64,000 nucleotides of DNA from Alisma plantago-aquatica (lineage: Eukaryota > Streptophyta > Magnoliopsida > Alismatales > Alismataceae), in assembly GCA_963693085.1 (NCBI GenBank), contig OY856414.1:265157001-265221000 (forward strand), given 5' to 3'. Of the stretch, positions 23,205-36,423 are shown piece by piece. The position numbers and the translations under genes were made by a program. Every line of letters starts with the position of its first letter. Position 1 is the stretch's first letter. The notes beneath the pieces are model-generated. The model made no database searches, was not told the DNA's origin, and saw nothing but the letters and a program-made list of their open reading frames with translations.

Positions 23205-23970
23205 CTACGCAAACAAAGACGAGTACTTCCTACACATATCATCATATAACTCCCACTTGGATTCCTCCACACCATCGTGATGCCACAAAACCTTCACTAA
23301 GGATATATACTTCTTATTCATCTTCTTAACTCTCCTATCCAGGATCAACACATGACCCTCAACATACGACACATCCTCCTCCAACTCAACCTCCACTGGC
23401 TGCAATGTCTGCTCTGTATTAGGGTGACACTTCCTCAACATGGAGACATGGAATACATTATGCAACCTATGCAACTCTGGAGGTAACTCCAACTTGTATG
23501 CCACCTTCCCAACACACACCAATTAGGGTATGGTCCCATATATCTCAGGGCCAACTTACCCTTCTCCCCAAACCTCAACACACCTTTCCAAGTGGAAAAC
23601 TTAAGATACACCTGGTCTCCAACTTGGAACTCCAATGGTCTGTGGCAGTTATCTGCATACCACTTTTGTCTATCTTGAGTTGCTTTCGACTATCCCTGTA
23701 TCACCTTGATCTTCTTTGTAGTCTACTGCACTAGCTCAGGACCCAAATGTTGATACTCACTTGTCTCACACCAACAAAGAGGTGACCAGAAATGTCTCCT
23801 ATATAATGCTTCATACAATACCATATTTATGCTCCTTTGATAATTGTTGTTGTAGGAAAACTCTATCAAACTCAGATGTACATCCCCATTGTTGAGAAAC
23901 TATAAGAAACATGCTCCCAATAGATCTTCCAACATCTGAATGGTCCTTTCTACCAAGTGTGACATATACT
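23205..23970 (-). pseudogene. Chromovirus integrase C-terminus with chromodomain, frameshifted
   Basis: Read on the minus strand, a frame near 23960-23640 matches the integrase core tail (ERTIQMLEDLLGACFL, then a VEFAYNN-like IEFSYNN). It continues into the GDQVYLKFSTWKG domain, then after a frameshift into HRLHNVFHVSMLRKCHP and a chromodomain-like LVKVLWHHDGVEESKWE. Order and spacing are those of Tekay/Del chromoviruses, whose chromodomain guides insertion into heterochromatin. Stops (for example after GACFL) and the frameshift near 23500 show it is dead. The frame ends 36 bp before the LTR start at 23168. The catalytic integrase core, RT and gag are not recognisable upstream. Confidence 0.85.
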
Positions 23971-24660
23971 CAGTCGTGAGTGTAGTCATACATGGGCCAC
24001 ACATAGCCCTTCGACATCTTATCAAGAAAAACTCTCATGATTTTATTCATGATCAACTTTTATTCTTGCTCACAAGTCTTAGGCGATATGATTTTTTGGG
24101 AAAGTGGGCTGCCAAACCTCTTTTGTTCCCTAGAGGAGAATTGCAACTCAAAGGGGTAGTTGTTTCCATTTTATGAGATGTTTGTACTTTTCAACATGTA
24201 CTAGGAAGATAAGGTGATCAATTGGGAGTGTAGAAGATTAAGTCCTCCTTATTTTAGAGAAGTTCCTTGGGAAAGTAGTGTTCTTCCACTGCTTGTAGTG
24301 TCTTGAGATAAAAATGGTGTAAAGACATGGTTTCATGGATTTTTGTTAAGTGAATTAGCAACATAAAGCATAACTATTGAAATGAATATGCTAAGAAGTA
24401 GCTTGAAAACAAGAATGTCTAAGATGAGAGTGAAGATGACATCCTAAATATTAGTTTCAAAAATTTTCCTAAATATAAAAAAATCCTTCATGGTAAGATA
24501 TATCAACCTAAGATATGCATTATTCAAAATTTTGAGTAGGACGTGTAGGAAAAAGTAAGATGGGAAATTGTAGAGTTTAAAGTTATTGGGCTTGTAGACA
24601 TACCTAACTCTCCTTTTTGGACCCCCACCCAAAAAAGGAACTTATTATACACCCTATCCC
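23971..24660. other. AT-rich interval, nothing recognised
   Basis: Follows the chromovirus remnant. A few codons near 23975-24100 may be more integrase, too decayed to place. No other feature seen. Confidence 0.4.
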
Positions 24661-25041
24661 CAGGGTCTCAGAGTGAGGTTGAGTGGGAACATGCGACTTA
24701 AAGCTTCAAACTTGTCAATGACATATATGAGTTTAGGAGCTCCAATGTATAAGTCCCTTGTAGGTGGTGGTAGTAATCTTCTTCTTGGTAAAACTCCACC
24801 TTCTTATCAAAGTTTGCTATCATTTGCATCCAAAATAATACATAGAGATCATAGTTATTGGAGCCTTGTGCTTGTTGTGGGTGTCTATGATAGAATTATA
24901 GTTTTTCAAATTTCATGTCTTCATTTGCAATGCCTCTTCTCATCTTGATTAGATCGACTATATGTGTAGCCACATGTGTGGCCTTCTATTTAGTTACACT
25001 TGTAGGAATTTTATGATATGTAATTCTTTTCACGCTAAACA

Positions 25042-25053
25042 TGGCATCAGAGC
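25042..25053 (+). other. Possible tRNA-Met primer-binding site after an LTR end
   Basis: TGGCATCAGAGC differs at one base from TGGTATCAGAGC and follows ...GCTAAACA, a plausible LTR 3' end. An LTR would then occupy an unknown stretch to the left. No matching second LTR was found. Confidence 0.35.
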
Positions 25054-25139
25054 TATTGTATAGGATTGTTGTTTTGGCCTAGTATTTATTGATAGAAGTG
25101 TCTAGTGGCCATCGTGGAGAATGGATACAAATATTAGGT

Positions 25140-28062
25140 GGGATTTTTTTTTTTGCTTTAGATGCTCCATAAGTCTCTAGAGTTCCTCATATTCCTTCTT
25201 CAGAATTATGTCCCCTACTAAATCATAGAAGGCAATGTATACATCTTCGATCTTATTAGCTAGAAGTATCTAGCAAGTTGTCATGATGTTTACTATCATA
25301 TATCCTCCAACCATTAGTATGTCACGGAGGTTTGCCCATAGAACTTGGACATTTTCTCTTTTAAAAATGGTGACACATTTATCATCTCTTAGTTGTAGCT
25401 TTGACATGATGAAATTTAGATCCTCTAGCAATAACTCATAGCATGCATCTTTTTTGAAGTTAACAAATGTGAGTTGTATCATACATGTTGGTTCTAGTTC
25501 TTCTACAGCTTTCTTCAGCAACATGGGTTGTATGTTCTTCTGCAACATGGGTGTCCAGTTTGTGTTCATTTTTTGGTTCCACGATATCATTGTGAGGTGG
25601 GGAAATGGCTCATACAGCTTCATGGGTGGTTGCAGGTGTCATAGGGTCTTTTGAATGGGCATCCTTCTTTTGTTTGACATTTAACTTAGCACTCATCTCT
25701 TCAGATGTTGCTTCTTGTAAGAGTTGGGAGGGTGGGATGTTTGCATCTGTAAGAGGAGATGTTGGTTGATTTTGTTAGGAGGGAGGAGCCACTTCACTAT
25801 ATGGAGGTCTTATGGAGGAAGGACTTCTAATTCCTTTTGTAGGTTTTTCAATTGTTTCCTCCATGGTGTTCTCTCTAGAAGGGGTATGAGTGAGTACATC
25901 CTCCTAGGGATGTCTACCATCCATTGGTCATAGAAAAATCATTTGTCATGGATGATTTCCATTACATATTTTCCTATTAAGGTGTGGAAGTCCTCATTAG
26001 AGATTTTCTCAAGTGGGATCCCACTATTCAATGCTTTTATCATCCTCAAAATGATGAATGTACTATCCTTTGAGGCTGGTTGTTGTGGGGACCACTACAG
26101 TCGATGCATATCTCTTTCCAATTAGGATGGTACCAGCCACACATCCCTTGTATTATATGTTTAGGCATCTGGGGATTTCTTGTTTCGGTCTGTGTTCCTC
26201 TTCTTTGAAGACCATCCTTCAACATGTAGGTCTTTTATGTTGCAATCGTAAGTAATGACCCGATGAGTGGAAAGATCTACCACAGTCAACATCCAATTGT
26301 TGAAAGATTTAAGGGGAGCATGACAAGTTGCAGCTTCTTGGTCATTCGTAGAGCATCTTGAAACTATTCCACTAAAGGAGCTTTGTTGTTGTCAACATAT
26401 AATTGCATGGGTAGATTAGATGTTGTGTTTAAGGTTTGTCCCTCTTTGACTCTATACATATATTCCTCAATAACTGTTCCATAGATAACCTTGAAGAATA
26501 CTATGTTGATGACTTGTGTCTAAAGGTTGTCCTCATGTTGTTTCTAGTCAGTGAGTATCTGTCATTGTTGTATAATACATCATCCCCTATCTATTTATAA
26601 TCTGGTATATCTTCCCAAACATGTATGTCTTGGAGTTTCATCCCTGGTACATAAGTCATATCCATATCATTTATTTTACATGGAAGTGGTGGTGGAGTTG
26701 CCAGACTTGTTGTATCATCTAACAGAGGTTCAAGGATGACTGAGATTTTAGGTTTGTTTAGAGCCTTTTGAACATCTAGTTTAGGTTTCCCTTGTATTCC
26801 TCAGATAGTTGCTCCTCTATTTATATTTCAAAAGGATTAGGATGAACTACTCTGTCAATCAATTCATACAACAAAAAGTTGTTGACAAAGTCTTCATAAT
26901 CTGTGGGAGGAGGTGGGGACTTGTAGTCAAAGAGAGGGTCCAATCCGTTCTTTAAGTCCTTAGTTATTTCTCATGCCTCCTCCCTTGGATTTTTTTATTA
27001 ATGAGTGCCATCATTTTCTCTAGTTTATTTAACATCCTCGAGTGCATATACCCATTCTGGTTCTATTGGGAAACCTTTGTCTACTTTGTCTTTGGGTTCC
27101 TCTATCACTTGTTGGTTGGTAGAATTCCTTGGCGAGGCTGGGAATTAGTATTATCATCTCCCCAGTGGGAATCGCTTCATTCTTGGTAGAGTCCTTCTTT
27201 ACTTGTTCATCAGATAGTTTAGTTGTGACTTCTTGTACCAGAGATGGTGCGGTGCGATTGATGCCCAATTTTGCAAATACCATATCTACTTTCAGTTGGA
27301 CGTCCATATCTATTTCAAGCAAGAAGGATGCCTCCTAGGTAATCTTTTGCTCCTTGGACACAACCTCTTCTCAGTATGATGAAGTTTATGGCACTTCCTT
27401 TCTCTTCCTTTATTCATTTGAGGCACGAAGTAGCTCATTCTCATGCCTAAGTTCACCTTGATCCTGCTTCAGTGAAGCGATCTGCTTGTTCATGTTTGTC
27501 AAGGCCTCCATGATCTTTATCTAGTTCGTTGCAAGGACATGTATCTATTGCAACAAGTTCATTAGAGGCTAAATGTTAATTTATACCTCTTCTACCTACA
27601 TTGTTAGTGCATATCCATTTAAATTCAAATTTGAAATATGTATCGTAGAGTTAGAAATGATCTCATGGAGGTCATCTATCTCTTGCTCGACTTCCATGAA
27701 CCTTGTTGTGGCAGGTGCTCATTTTAGTTGTTCATTGTGTTTACTCAAGCTTGCCTCCTACTCGGGCTCCTTTCTTCGGAGTGAGATGTTGTGTCCAGCT
27801 CTGAGTAGGCTTTGTTTGGCCTCCTTGACTGATGAGTCTTTTCTGGAAGTTTCTTTTTTTGCCACCTCCCTTTCAGCTTCACTTTCTTTCACCTAAAATG
27901 TTTCTTTGTTGATACCTCCTTGGTTGGCTGGTGTCTCAGTCAAGATGTTGCTTTTGTCTACCCTTAGTGCAATTTGGTGTGATGCCACACTTGATTCGAA
28001 GGAGGGTGCTTCCGTCTCCTCCTATTTTGGTTTGGTACCAGGTGGTATTTGGTGCATTTTTC
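25140..28062 (-). pseudogene. Decayed long minus-strand reading frame, family not identified
   Basis: Reading minus from about 28062, one frame stays coding-like for about 1 kb despite more than ten stops. It has a Lys/Glu-rich start, then coiled-coil-like MEALTNMNKQIASLKQDQGE and HENELLRASNE, then an open stretch (27029-27322) with DVQLKVDMVFAKLGI. After a frameshift it continues with DYKSPPPPTDYEDFVNNF (about 26870-26930) and, further on, the open stretch 25270-25623 containing KKAVEELEPTCMIQL. No polymerase, integrase or transposase signature is visible. Most stops are TAG, as if CAG codons had mutated. It may be a gag-like or second ORF of a retroelement, or a captured gene; I cannot say which. 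Confidence 0.4.
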
Positions 28063-28189
28063 CTAGGTCCACACACTAATCAACTGAATGGTGACTAGAT
28101 GCAACCCTAGGAGGTTTCCAAACACACTTGGGATATTTCAAAATTTATAAAGGACCTTAACTAACACATCTACTTAGACTAACATGTTA

Positions 28190-28467
28190 TACCTGCAAGC
28201 GCATGGGGTCATGTCATAGTATAGGCAGGCGAAAAGTATAGGTTGATCCATAGAGAGAAAAGGGGGGCACTAGAACTAGGTTAGTTTTGGGCTAGGTTCC
28301 TACTATGAAGTTTAGGGTTGAAGGGTTTGAAGGTTGGTTTGATTGATTACACTAAGGATGAACAAGCAAGCAAATGAAGGAAAACAAACAAGATCAAAAT
28401 CTAAGTTAACCCTAGATAGTTAATTCTAATGAGCAAGGGAAGATTAGATATGCAAGGAAAAGAGCAA
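28190..28467 (-). repeat. Athila-like LTR 3' fragment, minus strand
   Basis: The minus strand matches element 1 LTR positions of about 6540-6870 in order, including the CTAGTTC/CCCGCAAGCGCA motif block (here TGCAAGCGCATGGGGTCATG on the plus strand) and a run of TTGCTTG/CTTTTCC phrases. The match stops where the copia LTR begins, so the copia element probably inserted into it. Confidence 0.6.
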
Positions 28468-30598
28468 GTTATGGGTAACTATGCCCAGAGAGCCAATTAT
28501 ATGATGATTGCAAAGGCATATTACATAAATGATTTGATTAATAATAATAAAGTCAAGCTTCCAATTCATTCTGATTCACTCAATTTTATGATAATGAGGA
28601 AACATAATGAATGTCTAAAGAATAATAATTACTCAATGATGTATGTCTTCAAGTATGTGACTTGAATATTGAGATCATAGAAATGTTAAGAGTATGTACA
28701 TTCTTGTTATGTCCTTGGTCAGATGTTATTGTGGAAGGTATCTAGATAACAATAACACATAATATTGGAGTGTGAGTTGGTTGATGACATAATCTCATTA
28801 GTCATGATATGGCATATAAAACCAAGCACACAAATACATGTTAGAGCATAGTCTATCGGACATACCCACCTTGAGAGTGACATGTGGAAACCATACTTGG
28901 TAAGTCATAGTCATCTCTCATAATGAAGGTGGTGATTTTAATTCTTAGACTTGAAGTCACTACACATATCACATGTCATTTGGTATACTTTGACATCCTC
29001 TAATGTAACCCTAAAACATGGATTGCCATAAAGGTGATGATTGGGTAGTTGTGATAGATGGTTATAGAATGTGAGTGATGTAGATGGGATTTGTCCCTCC
29101 TACTAGAGTTTGATATCCATGGCCACTTGATTTGCGAGACTAAGAAATACATGTGCATGCACATGTGAATCAATATATGATATTGAGGTCACGTATATCT
29201 CATACAGTCTGCTCTAGGTTTAAGGAACGTGAATTGAACATTGTGAGGATGACGATTCCATGCCTCGAGTTCATCCCAAATATTAAAGACAAAGGAATTA
29301 TACAATTACTATAATACCTTACACATATTGTAGGTTGAAGTTGTTCTTCAACTTTCCATTCACTTGGGTAGCACTGATGAGAGACAAGACACTTCTCTTA
29401 GCTTGTGATGTCATAAGCTAGTTATGGACATTCACTGCCAATGTGATATGAGACCTATATGGTCACACACATAGGAACATGTCTAGAAGAGGAGTTTATC
29501 ATGAATGATACTTGAATTGATTACTAAAGTGTTTAGGTAGTCAATTAGAGCAACAAATCAAATGACAGGACTGCCAGCCGATCCACTCAAGTGTTGAGAG
29601 AGCCAGTTGGAGTGTCAGACTGATCAGAAATTGAATTGGCAACATTTGGCCCAAACTAGGGAGCAAATCGAGCGGTTGACTCAGTGAACCAATTGGCTCG
29701 GCTCACCAACCAACAAGTTGGGTGAGTGAGATAACTGACTCGTGTGAGAGGGATCACTCAATTCATGGAGAAATTTGATTACATCAAGGATTTGTGTTTA
29801 CGTCATGTTGTGCATTAAATGGATTCGAATTGCCAAATCATATGATGTTGGGAAACATAGAGAAACGATTTGTTCACTGTGCGAACCGACCATCTCGCAT
29901 GTGAACACACTGGTTCGGTTGCCAACTGACTGGTTCGATACTCACAGGTTGCAAAAATTCATGATTGTTTGGTCCCTTCCACTACCGCATTGATTGGGAA
30001 CCCTGACCCTCCTATAAATAGAGGGGTACTGGAGGCTTCCCAACACACACCATTGAGAATCAGTTTCTCTGACCATTGTTGTCCTCTTTGGTTGTGGTAA
30101 CCAAGAGAGCCCAAGAAAGTCCTACCTGAATAGGGAGTGATAGTGAGGGAGAGAACAACTGAGGATCATTGTGGGAAAGAATGTTGGTGACTAGTACATC
30201 AATGGGAGGAACAACTCCTTCCTATCTGTTCTAACAGGATGGAAGGAGTTTTGGGCGGTCCATGTGGACTTCCATTGAGGTGAGGTGTCCTTTTCCTATC
30301 GCTGGGAGGACGCTGTTAGCCCATAGTTTGTGGAGAAACTGCAAGATCCACTTTATACATTGTTCTGGTCTGTTGTCTATGGTGAAGACTAGGAGATGCC
30401 CAGACAATGACCAAGAGCAACTAGAATATAGTTGCACTTTAATGAGTTGTAGTCGTTGGACTGCTCTAGGACCAAGTATGAACTCGTTAAGCAATCTTTT
30501 CTATATCATAACTATTGACATGATCTTGCTATTCTGGGAATACAGATAGATAAAAAATTTGTTTCTGCTGCCTTACTTTGTGCCTGTATTTCCCAACA
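28468..30598 (+). repeat. Left LTR of the copia element
   Basis: Shares with the right copy the start region (AACTATGCCCAGAGAGCC against TAGTATGCCATAGAGCTAA), GAGTACATACATTCTTGTTATGTCC, and the CCATGCCTCGAGTTCA block. It ends TTTCCCAACA just before the primer site. The last third contains repeated ACTGGTTCG/GGTTCAC phrases on both strands and a TATA box. Confidence 0.8.
30013..30020 (+). promoter_or_regulatory. TATA box of the copia LTR
   Basis: CTATAAATAGAGGGG about 585 bp before the LTR end is a canonical plant TATA box; the leader would run on to the primer site at 30600. Confidence 0.6.
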
Positions 30599-30599
30599 G

Positions 30600-30612
30600 T
30601 GGTATCAGAGCC
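30600..30612 (+). other. Primer-binding site, initiator tRNA-Met (copia)
   Basis: TGGTATCAGAGCC is an exact match to the plant initiator tRNA-Met primer site, one base past the LTR end ...CAACA. Confidence 0.9.
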
Positions 30613-30742
30613 ATGTCAATTTACTATGTTTTGGGATAATTGATATGATCACATTTTTTGTTTTATTGTTTACTTATTGCATACAATGCCAATACTTAAA
30701 CTTCTTAATGTGCATATCCGATCAAAGACCAAATATAATCCC

Positions 30743-30744
<2 letters not shown>

Positions 30745-30799
<55 letters not shown>
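30745..30799. repeat. (AT)n microsatellite
   Basis: About 27 uninterrupted AT repeats in the copia leader region, a likely length-polymorphic site. Confidence 0.95.
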
Positions 30800-30805
<6 letters not shown>

Positions 30806-32080
30806 TGCAATTTACATGTGTCACCCTAAAAGCGGTTTTAATGATGGATATGTAGCATGGTTATGGCTAATAACCTAAATATTTGTGTGTGGTTGAATGA
30901 TTTGTTTTATTCCTATTTTATCTCAATTTGCGTATCGAGCCCCTACCTTCTTATTCCCAATGTAAAGTTATTTCTTTCCTACCCCTGCTCCCCTCCAATG
31001 TAACTTGAGGTTTCTCATTACCATGTAACAAATATAGTACCAATAGGATAGTTTCTTTTCTTACAACGATGAAGATGACGATCCACGTTAGGTGAGCTGA
31101 CCGCTTCATGTGACGAGATGACCGACTAGAAGACCACAAAGCGCATACTGTAGGAGGAGTGAACCGACTGGTTGGTGGGTCCAGAGACCATTTGGAAGGA
31201 CTCTAGAAATTGGTTGGACAAGAGTCCAACCAATCATTTTAGGAGATCAGACGACTGGTCAAGAGGCAAGACTACTAGTTCAAGGATTGAACCGATCAAC
31301 CCAAATTGGCAAGCATAGATCTACACCAATAGTAGGTTCATGCATGTGATTTGATGATAAACTAGGTGGTGGCAATTCCTTGTGACTCTACGGAATTACA
31401 ATAGTATGTCTATAACCATTATTTTTTGTTTAATATTGCATGTTTATGTTGTGGGATATAGCATGTACATTATATATATGTGGTGATTGGATAAAGTATA
31501 TGTATATACATAAACTCCTTCAAATATAATATTAAGTCTAAGATGATTTCCATTAGCAACACACATGAAAAGCTTGATCGACCAAGCATAGGTTACGCCC
31601 TCACATGGTCTATCTCGTGGAAGTGTGATGGTAGATATGTAGGTTTTGCCCTTGTAGGGTGCATATCTATCATGTTGGCTATTGGGTCAGGCTTAACTGG
31701 TGATTCTTGGAGCATCTAAGACTAGAGGCATGCAAATGATTATGGCAAAGAGTTGCACATATCATCTATCCAAGAACTACATATAATGCAATTGAAAATT
31801 GTTGTCTGCCTTAATGATTGACTATGGATGTTGATGTATTGGTTGGGTGATAGTTGAATTATTTTAGATCTTGGCTCACTAGAAGGTTGTGCGATGTAAT
31901 CTTCCAAATTGATATGTGAGGACTATCAGTATATGAGAGCGATGATTAATTAAATACCAATCAACATCATCAAATTTTATAATCAAATCAAATCAAAATG
32001 ATTTTTTAACAAAACTGCACATTCTTTTATAGAATCAAATGGTAGCACACAACAACACCTTTTATCTACAATCAATACAT
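30800..32080 (+). other. Copia leader region, no open frame
   Basis: Lies between primer site and gag. It contains more of the ACTGGTTGG-type phrases seen in the LTR (31140-31320) and a segment near 31585-31700 with CATGGTCTATCTCGTGG. Nothing else recognised. Confidence 0.45.
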
Positions 32081-32089
32081 GCGAAGGAT

Positions 32090-32895
32090 AAATCAAATGG
32101 GAACAAATTCCATGACATGTGTAAGACATTGAGAATTATTCTCACACAAGAGCGCAAGCTATATGTCCCGAAGACACGATTTCCATAAGAACCTCTTCCT
32201 AATACTCCCAGGGCTGATAAGGATGCTTACAAGAATGATAATAAAGATGTCGTGGAAGTCAAATGCCTAATGTTGTGCTCAATGAACTATGAATTGCAAA
32301 CACATCGTGAGAACATGGAAGTTATGGAGATGGTCACACATCTTTGGAACATGTTCTAGGACCAAGCAAGATAGGAGAGATATGATATCTCCAAAGCACT
32401 GTTCAAATGTAACATGGTAGAAGGAGATCCAATAGGTACTCATGCTCTCAAGATCATTGGGTATGTGGAGAACTCATCAAGATTGGGATCCCCCTTGGGT
32501 TAAGAGTTGGCCACTGATGTGATTTTGTAGCCTCTGTCAGAGTCATACAGTTAGTTTGTCATGAACTACAACATGAATGACTTTGACAAGCCATTGACAA
32601 AGTTATTGGACATGTTGAGAAAAGCTAAGGAACAAATGAAGAAAAACAAGACTAAGTCTATGATTATGATCAGCAAGACAAAGGGAAAGTATAAAGGCAA
32701 AGGCAAAGCTGAGAAGAGTTCTATAGCTAGCCAGAAGCCCTCAAGGTAAAAGGAAGAATAAAGAAAGGAGGCAAATGTCACAACTGTCACCAGGCTAGAC
32801 ACTGGAACAAGAATTGCCCCCTCTGATTGGAGAAACTAAAGAAGAAGGAAGAGGCAGAGGCCTCAACTTCAGGTATAAGCATTATAAGATAATTC
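32090..32895 (+). pseudogene. Ty1/copia gag, decayed
   Basis: In one main frame the sequence encodes copia capsid landmarks: a VEGDPIGTHALKIIGYVE segment, SYSQFVMNYNMNDFDKPL, KLLDMLRKAKEQ, a Lys-rich KGKYKGKGKAEK stretch, and after a shift a zinc knuckle C-H-N-C-x4-H-x4-C (TGTCACAACTGTCACC.. near 32776). Gag packages the RNA into cytoplasmic particles. Several stops and at least one frameshift, just before the knuckle, make it non-functional. The open piece 32561-32749 is only part of it. The gene lies in the expected place, about 1.5 kb after the primer site. Confidence 0.85.
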
Positions 32896-33295
32896 TAAAT
32901 TTACTTCTTCATCTTGGTAAATGATACCAGATATATATCTGACATACATTGATATGCATGATCTGATAAGAAGTAAAGAGGACATAGATGGACTATGATA
33001 AGCAAGAGTTGTTGCAACTTTAGTAGCCATTTAGAATTTATCTTAGCCCAAATGGCATGTAATAGAGTTAGTAGAATTGCTATTTCATTATGCCAATAAA
33101 TTGAAACATTTTATTTCCTGCATCTTATAATGACAAGATGATTATGAAATAAAATATTGACTGGTCTATTTTAAAGACATGATCTTGTATGTCAAATTCC
33201 CTAAGTATCCTATGATCATGGATACATGTCTAACAATGTAAATACCTAAAGGATTATAATTTATGACTCAAACAATTAACAATCTACAACATTAT
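32896..33295 (+). other. Copia internal sequence after gag, too decayed to assign
   Basis: Continues the copia internal region up to ATTAT (33291-33295), the duplication made by the solo LTR. No protease motif was found. Confidence 0.5.
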
Positions 33296-36200
33296 TGTAA
33301 TGACCGCATTTGTGCTTAATTGGTAAACTAGGGTTTACCTGGATGATTACATGCTTGATTAGATTGAAATTCATTTAGACTTGATTAATGATAGTAGATC
33401 AATTGTGATGTTTCAAACCTAAGAATAAACTTCAATTATGATTTTAGTTTGAAGAATTAGGGTTTGAGAAATGTAAACCCTAATCGACAAAAATTAGGGT
33501 TTTGATAGTACATGAATATGGAATTTGATCACGATAGCAGTGTGGTAAATGATTTTTCATATTTTCTACAAATTTTGTATTTAATTGAATTTTGGATATG
33601 ATATGTATGACTCAATTATGCATATTTTAGTAAAATTGCATAATATTTGGGTGTTCTTTTAATGTGGTTCTTGTTCAAACTATACTTTGACCGAAATGCT
33701 GATAGAGTGTTGTTCAACAGTGTAGTGTTTGATTTTTAATTATTTTTTGGTAACTTGAAATGATATGTAATTTTATAGTGCAACAATTAAATTAAATTTT
33801 AGAAATTATGATAAATTTTGATAATTTTTGGAGGATGTTTGACCTCACAAATAAATGAATTACAATAACTTTTTTATAACAGAAAAATCTGTTGAAATAA
33901 GAAAAAGTATAGTTAGGGGTTAATGTGTAAATTATCAAAGCACCTAAATTTATATATATGAGCAAGCTAGAACCCAAGTAGCTCTCATATTTCATGATCC
34001 ATTCCAGAGAAACGAAATCCTAGAGAGAGGGAGAGTTAGGGGTTGAGAGAAGAAAGTGGTGGAATTGATGATCTAGGGTTTCTCTATCTGAGATATGATG
34101 AAATCAAGTAAGTTTAGCTTCTTTGCATAGCCTTTCATGGTAAATATTCTCTCACATGTCAAGATTCCATCCCTCCTCTGATTTGATTCGAAATGGTATC
34201 AAATCTTCCCCTTTTCTCACTCTTTCTTCATAATTCCCCATTTCTAGGGTTTCCGGGTTGAAAGGAAGAAGAATCTGATGATTTGCTAGGGTTTTGATAT
34301 GAGTTCGAGATTTTCATATATAAGATGCAATTTTCAGGTGTTTTCACACCTTATGGTGAGTGAGTACTTCCTTTAAATAGTGGATTGCACGAAAATGAGT
34401 TAAATGATCAATAATATTTACTTGTTTTGCATGCGACTACAAACCCTAAACTGTCCTTTTGACCTAGCTTTTGCAAGATGATATGACATAGATTATTTCT
34501 ATGTTGTTATGGATTCCAGTTGATAATCATACTAGAAAGCATACACATTATCTAAATGAGAATTTCTAGAGTAATTGCAGAGTTTATATGAAAATAGTGA
34601 AATCTAGGGTTTTCGACTATGACTAAAATTATTGTATATTTGAATAGAGAGGTTTGTCTAGTTGAATCTCCTTGGTTACAAGTGATTGTTTTATCTGAAT
34701 GAGTAGTACATACATGTCAGATAAAATCTTGTATTTATTTTGATGATATCAATATTTGCTTGATATATCAGTAAAGAGGGTGAAGCCCTAAATGAATGAA
34801 AAGTTAGAAGTTTGTGAATAGATTCATGAATTCAACTGATGTGATTCTTTATTGTTATAAATTCATTTATTTAAGGTTATTCTAGATTCATGATATTTTA
34901 ATGAATATCTTGGAAAACCTAGTTAAATTCATTCCAGGGTTTCATATGTATGACTGATTGAAATGAGTTATGTGATAATTCAAGTTTCTAGCTGAATATC
35001 ATTTTATATGCATACACATTTTAATTTGTGATGCAAAAATCTCTAGCTAAGTTAATTGACATGAAATGCATAAGTTGTTATGGTAATTTAAGAAAATAGA
35101 AAAGGCATTTCCCTATATAGGGATGTTGTTAATGTCATGCGTGAATACGAGAAATGTTGAATGTAAATGTTTATATCATTAGATATGATATTTGTTTGAA
35201 CATATGAGAATTCTTCTATGTGCATGAGAAATGAGAAACCATGAGAAAAGAGTAATCAGTATGTTAAGCATTTAAGAAATGAGAAACCCTAAGATAAGGG
35301 TAACCAATATGTTTTGCAAAGCCACACTTTACGGACGCTGTTTAGCCATCGTTAGGCCAGACGTGGCAACCTCGCTGGAGACTGAGGTAGTTAGTAGTAT
35401 TCTTAAGGTCCCATGTTTACCTTAATACTTATATGGTAAGTCACGCAGTAGTGGCTTTTTCTTGGATGGTACAATCCAAGTGAGTTCAGGGGCAAAGTAA
35501 AAATAAAAATTAATTGAGTTCAGATAAAGAGTACAATAGTCAGATCAGTCAATTATGTTTAGTTGGCCAACATAGTAGTAGTCAGTTCAGTAATTAGGTC
35601 AAGTCAAAGTTAATGAAATATTACAAAGAGAATAATGAGAAAAATGTTTAGATATTTGTATATTACTACTGATGCATAATAAGATGAATGAGATGTTAAC
35701 CAAGTGTGTGTAGTGATTCAATTATTCTATGTATGTTTCTTGATTATTAATTTTCTTTATGATCAATAAAGCATGTTCATATATTGATTCACTCTTGTAG
35801 ATATCTAAGAGTATCCTGCCATATTTATGTATGTGAATAATTAGTCTCTTTAAATCTTACTATTTTTATAATTGATGTCAGTTGCAAAATAGTATATCTG
35901 TAATTATATCCGTAATTTAGATTGTTTCTTTGAAGTTCTCATTCACTGAGCGAGTAGGCTCACCCCTCTACTCACAATTTTGTAGGGATAACTCGTTGAC
36001 TGAAGATTTCATTGCATCATTATAGATCTGCCACATAAATTAAGTATGAGATTAGTTAAGTTTAGTCACTCCCTATCACTCTAGGTCCTTGTATAGAGTT
36101 GAGAGAGAATTCTAAATGATGATTTGTATCTTTGTTTCCTTAATGATAGAGTATATATATGGTTATCATGTTGTATGTACATGGAAGTTTGAGGAACAAA

Positions 36201-36418
36201 ATGAATGTTTGGATGTGTATCATTATTGTTGAGATCATATTTGAGTAATCAAGGTGTAATTCCTTTGTAAAGTTTGTTGATGTGATTATATGTGAGAAAA
36301 CAAAGAGTTTGAAATAAAGGAAAAGAAAAAGTTGGGAGTGAACTTTGTATTAAGTATAACCCTCAAACATATGCTCTAAACTCATGATTAGTGGTAATTG
36401 TGGGATGTGGGTGTAACA
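33296..36418 (+). mobile_element. Solo LTR, 3.1 kb, chromovirus-type
   Basis: Starts TGTAATGACCGCATTTG, ends GGGTGTAACA, and is flanked by ATTAT on both sides, splitting the copia element. It has no internal region. A segment at 35930-36000 (CACTGAGCGAGTAGGCTCACCCC, TAGGGATAACTCG) matches the conserved 3' portion of chromovirus LTRs. It arose by recombination between two LTRs of a former full element. Probable strand is plus, from the LTR start and this segment. Confidence 0.8.
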
Positions 36419-36423
36419 ATTAT

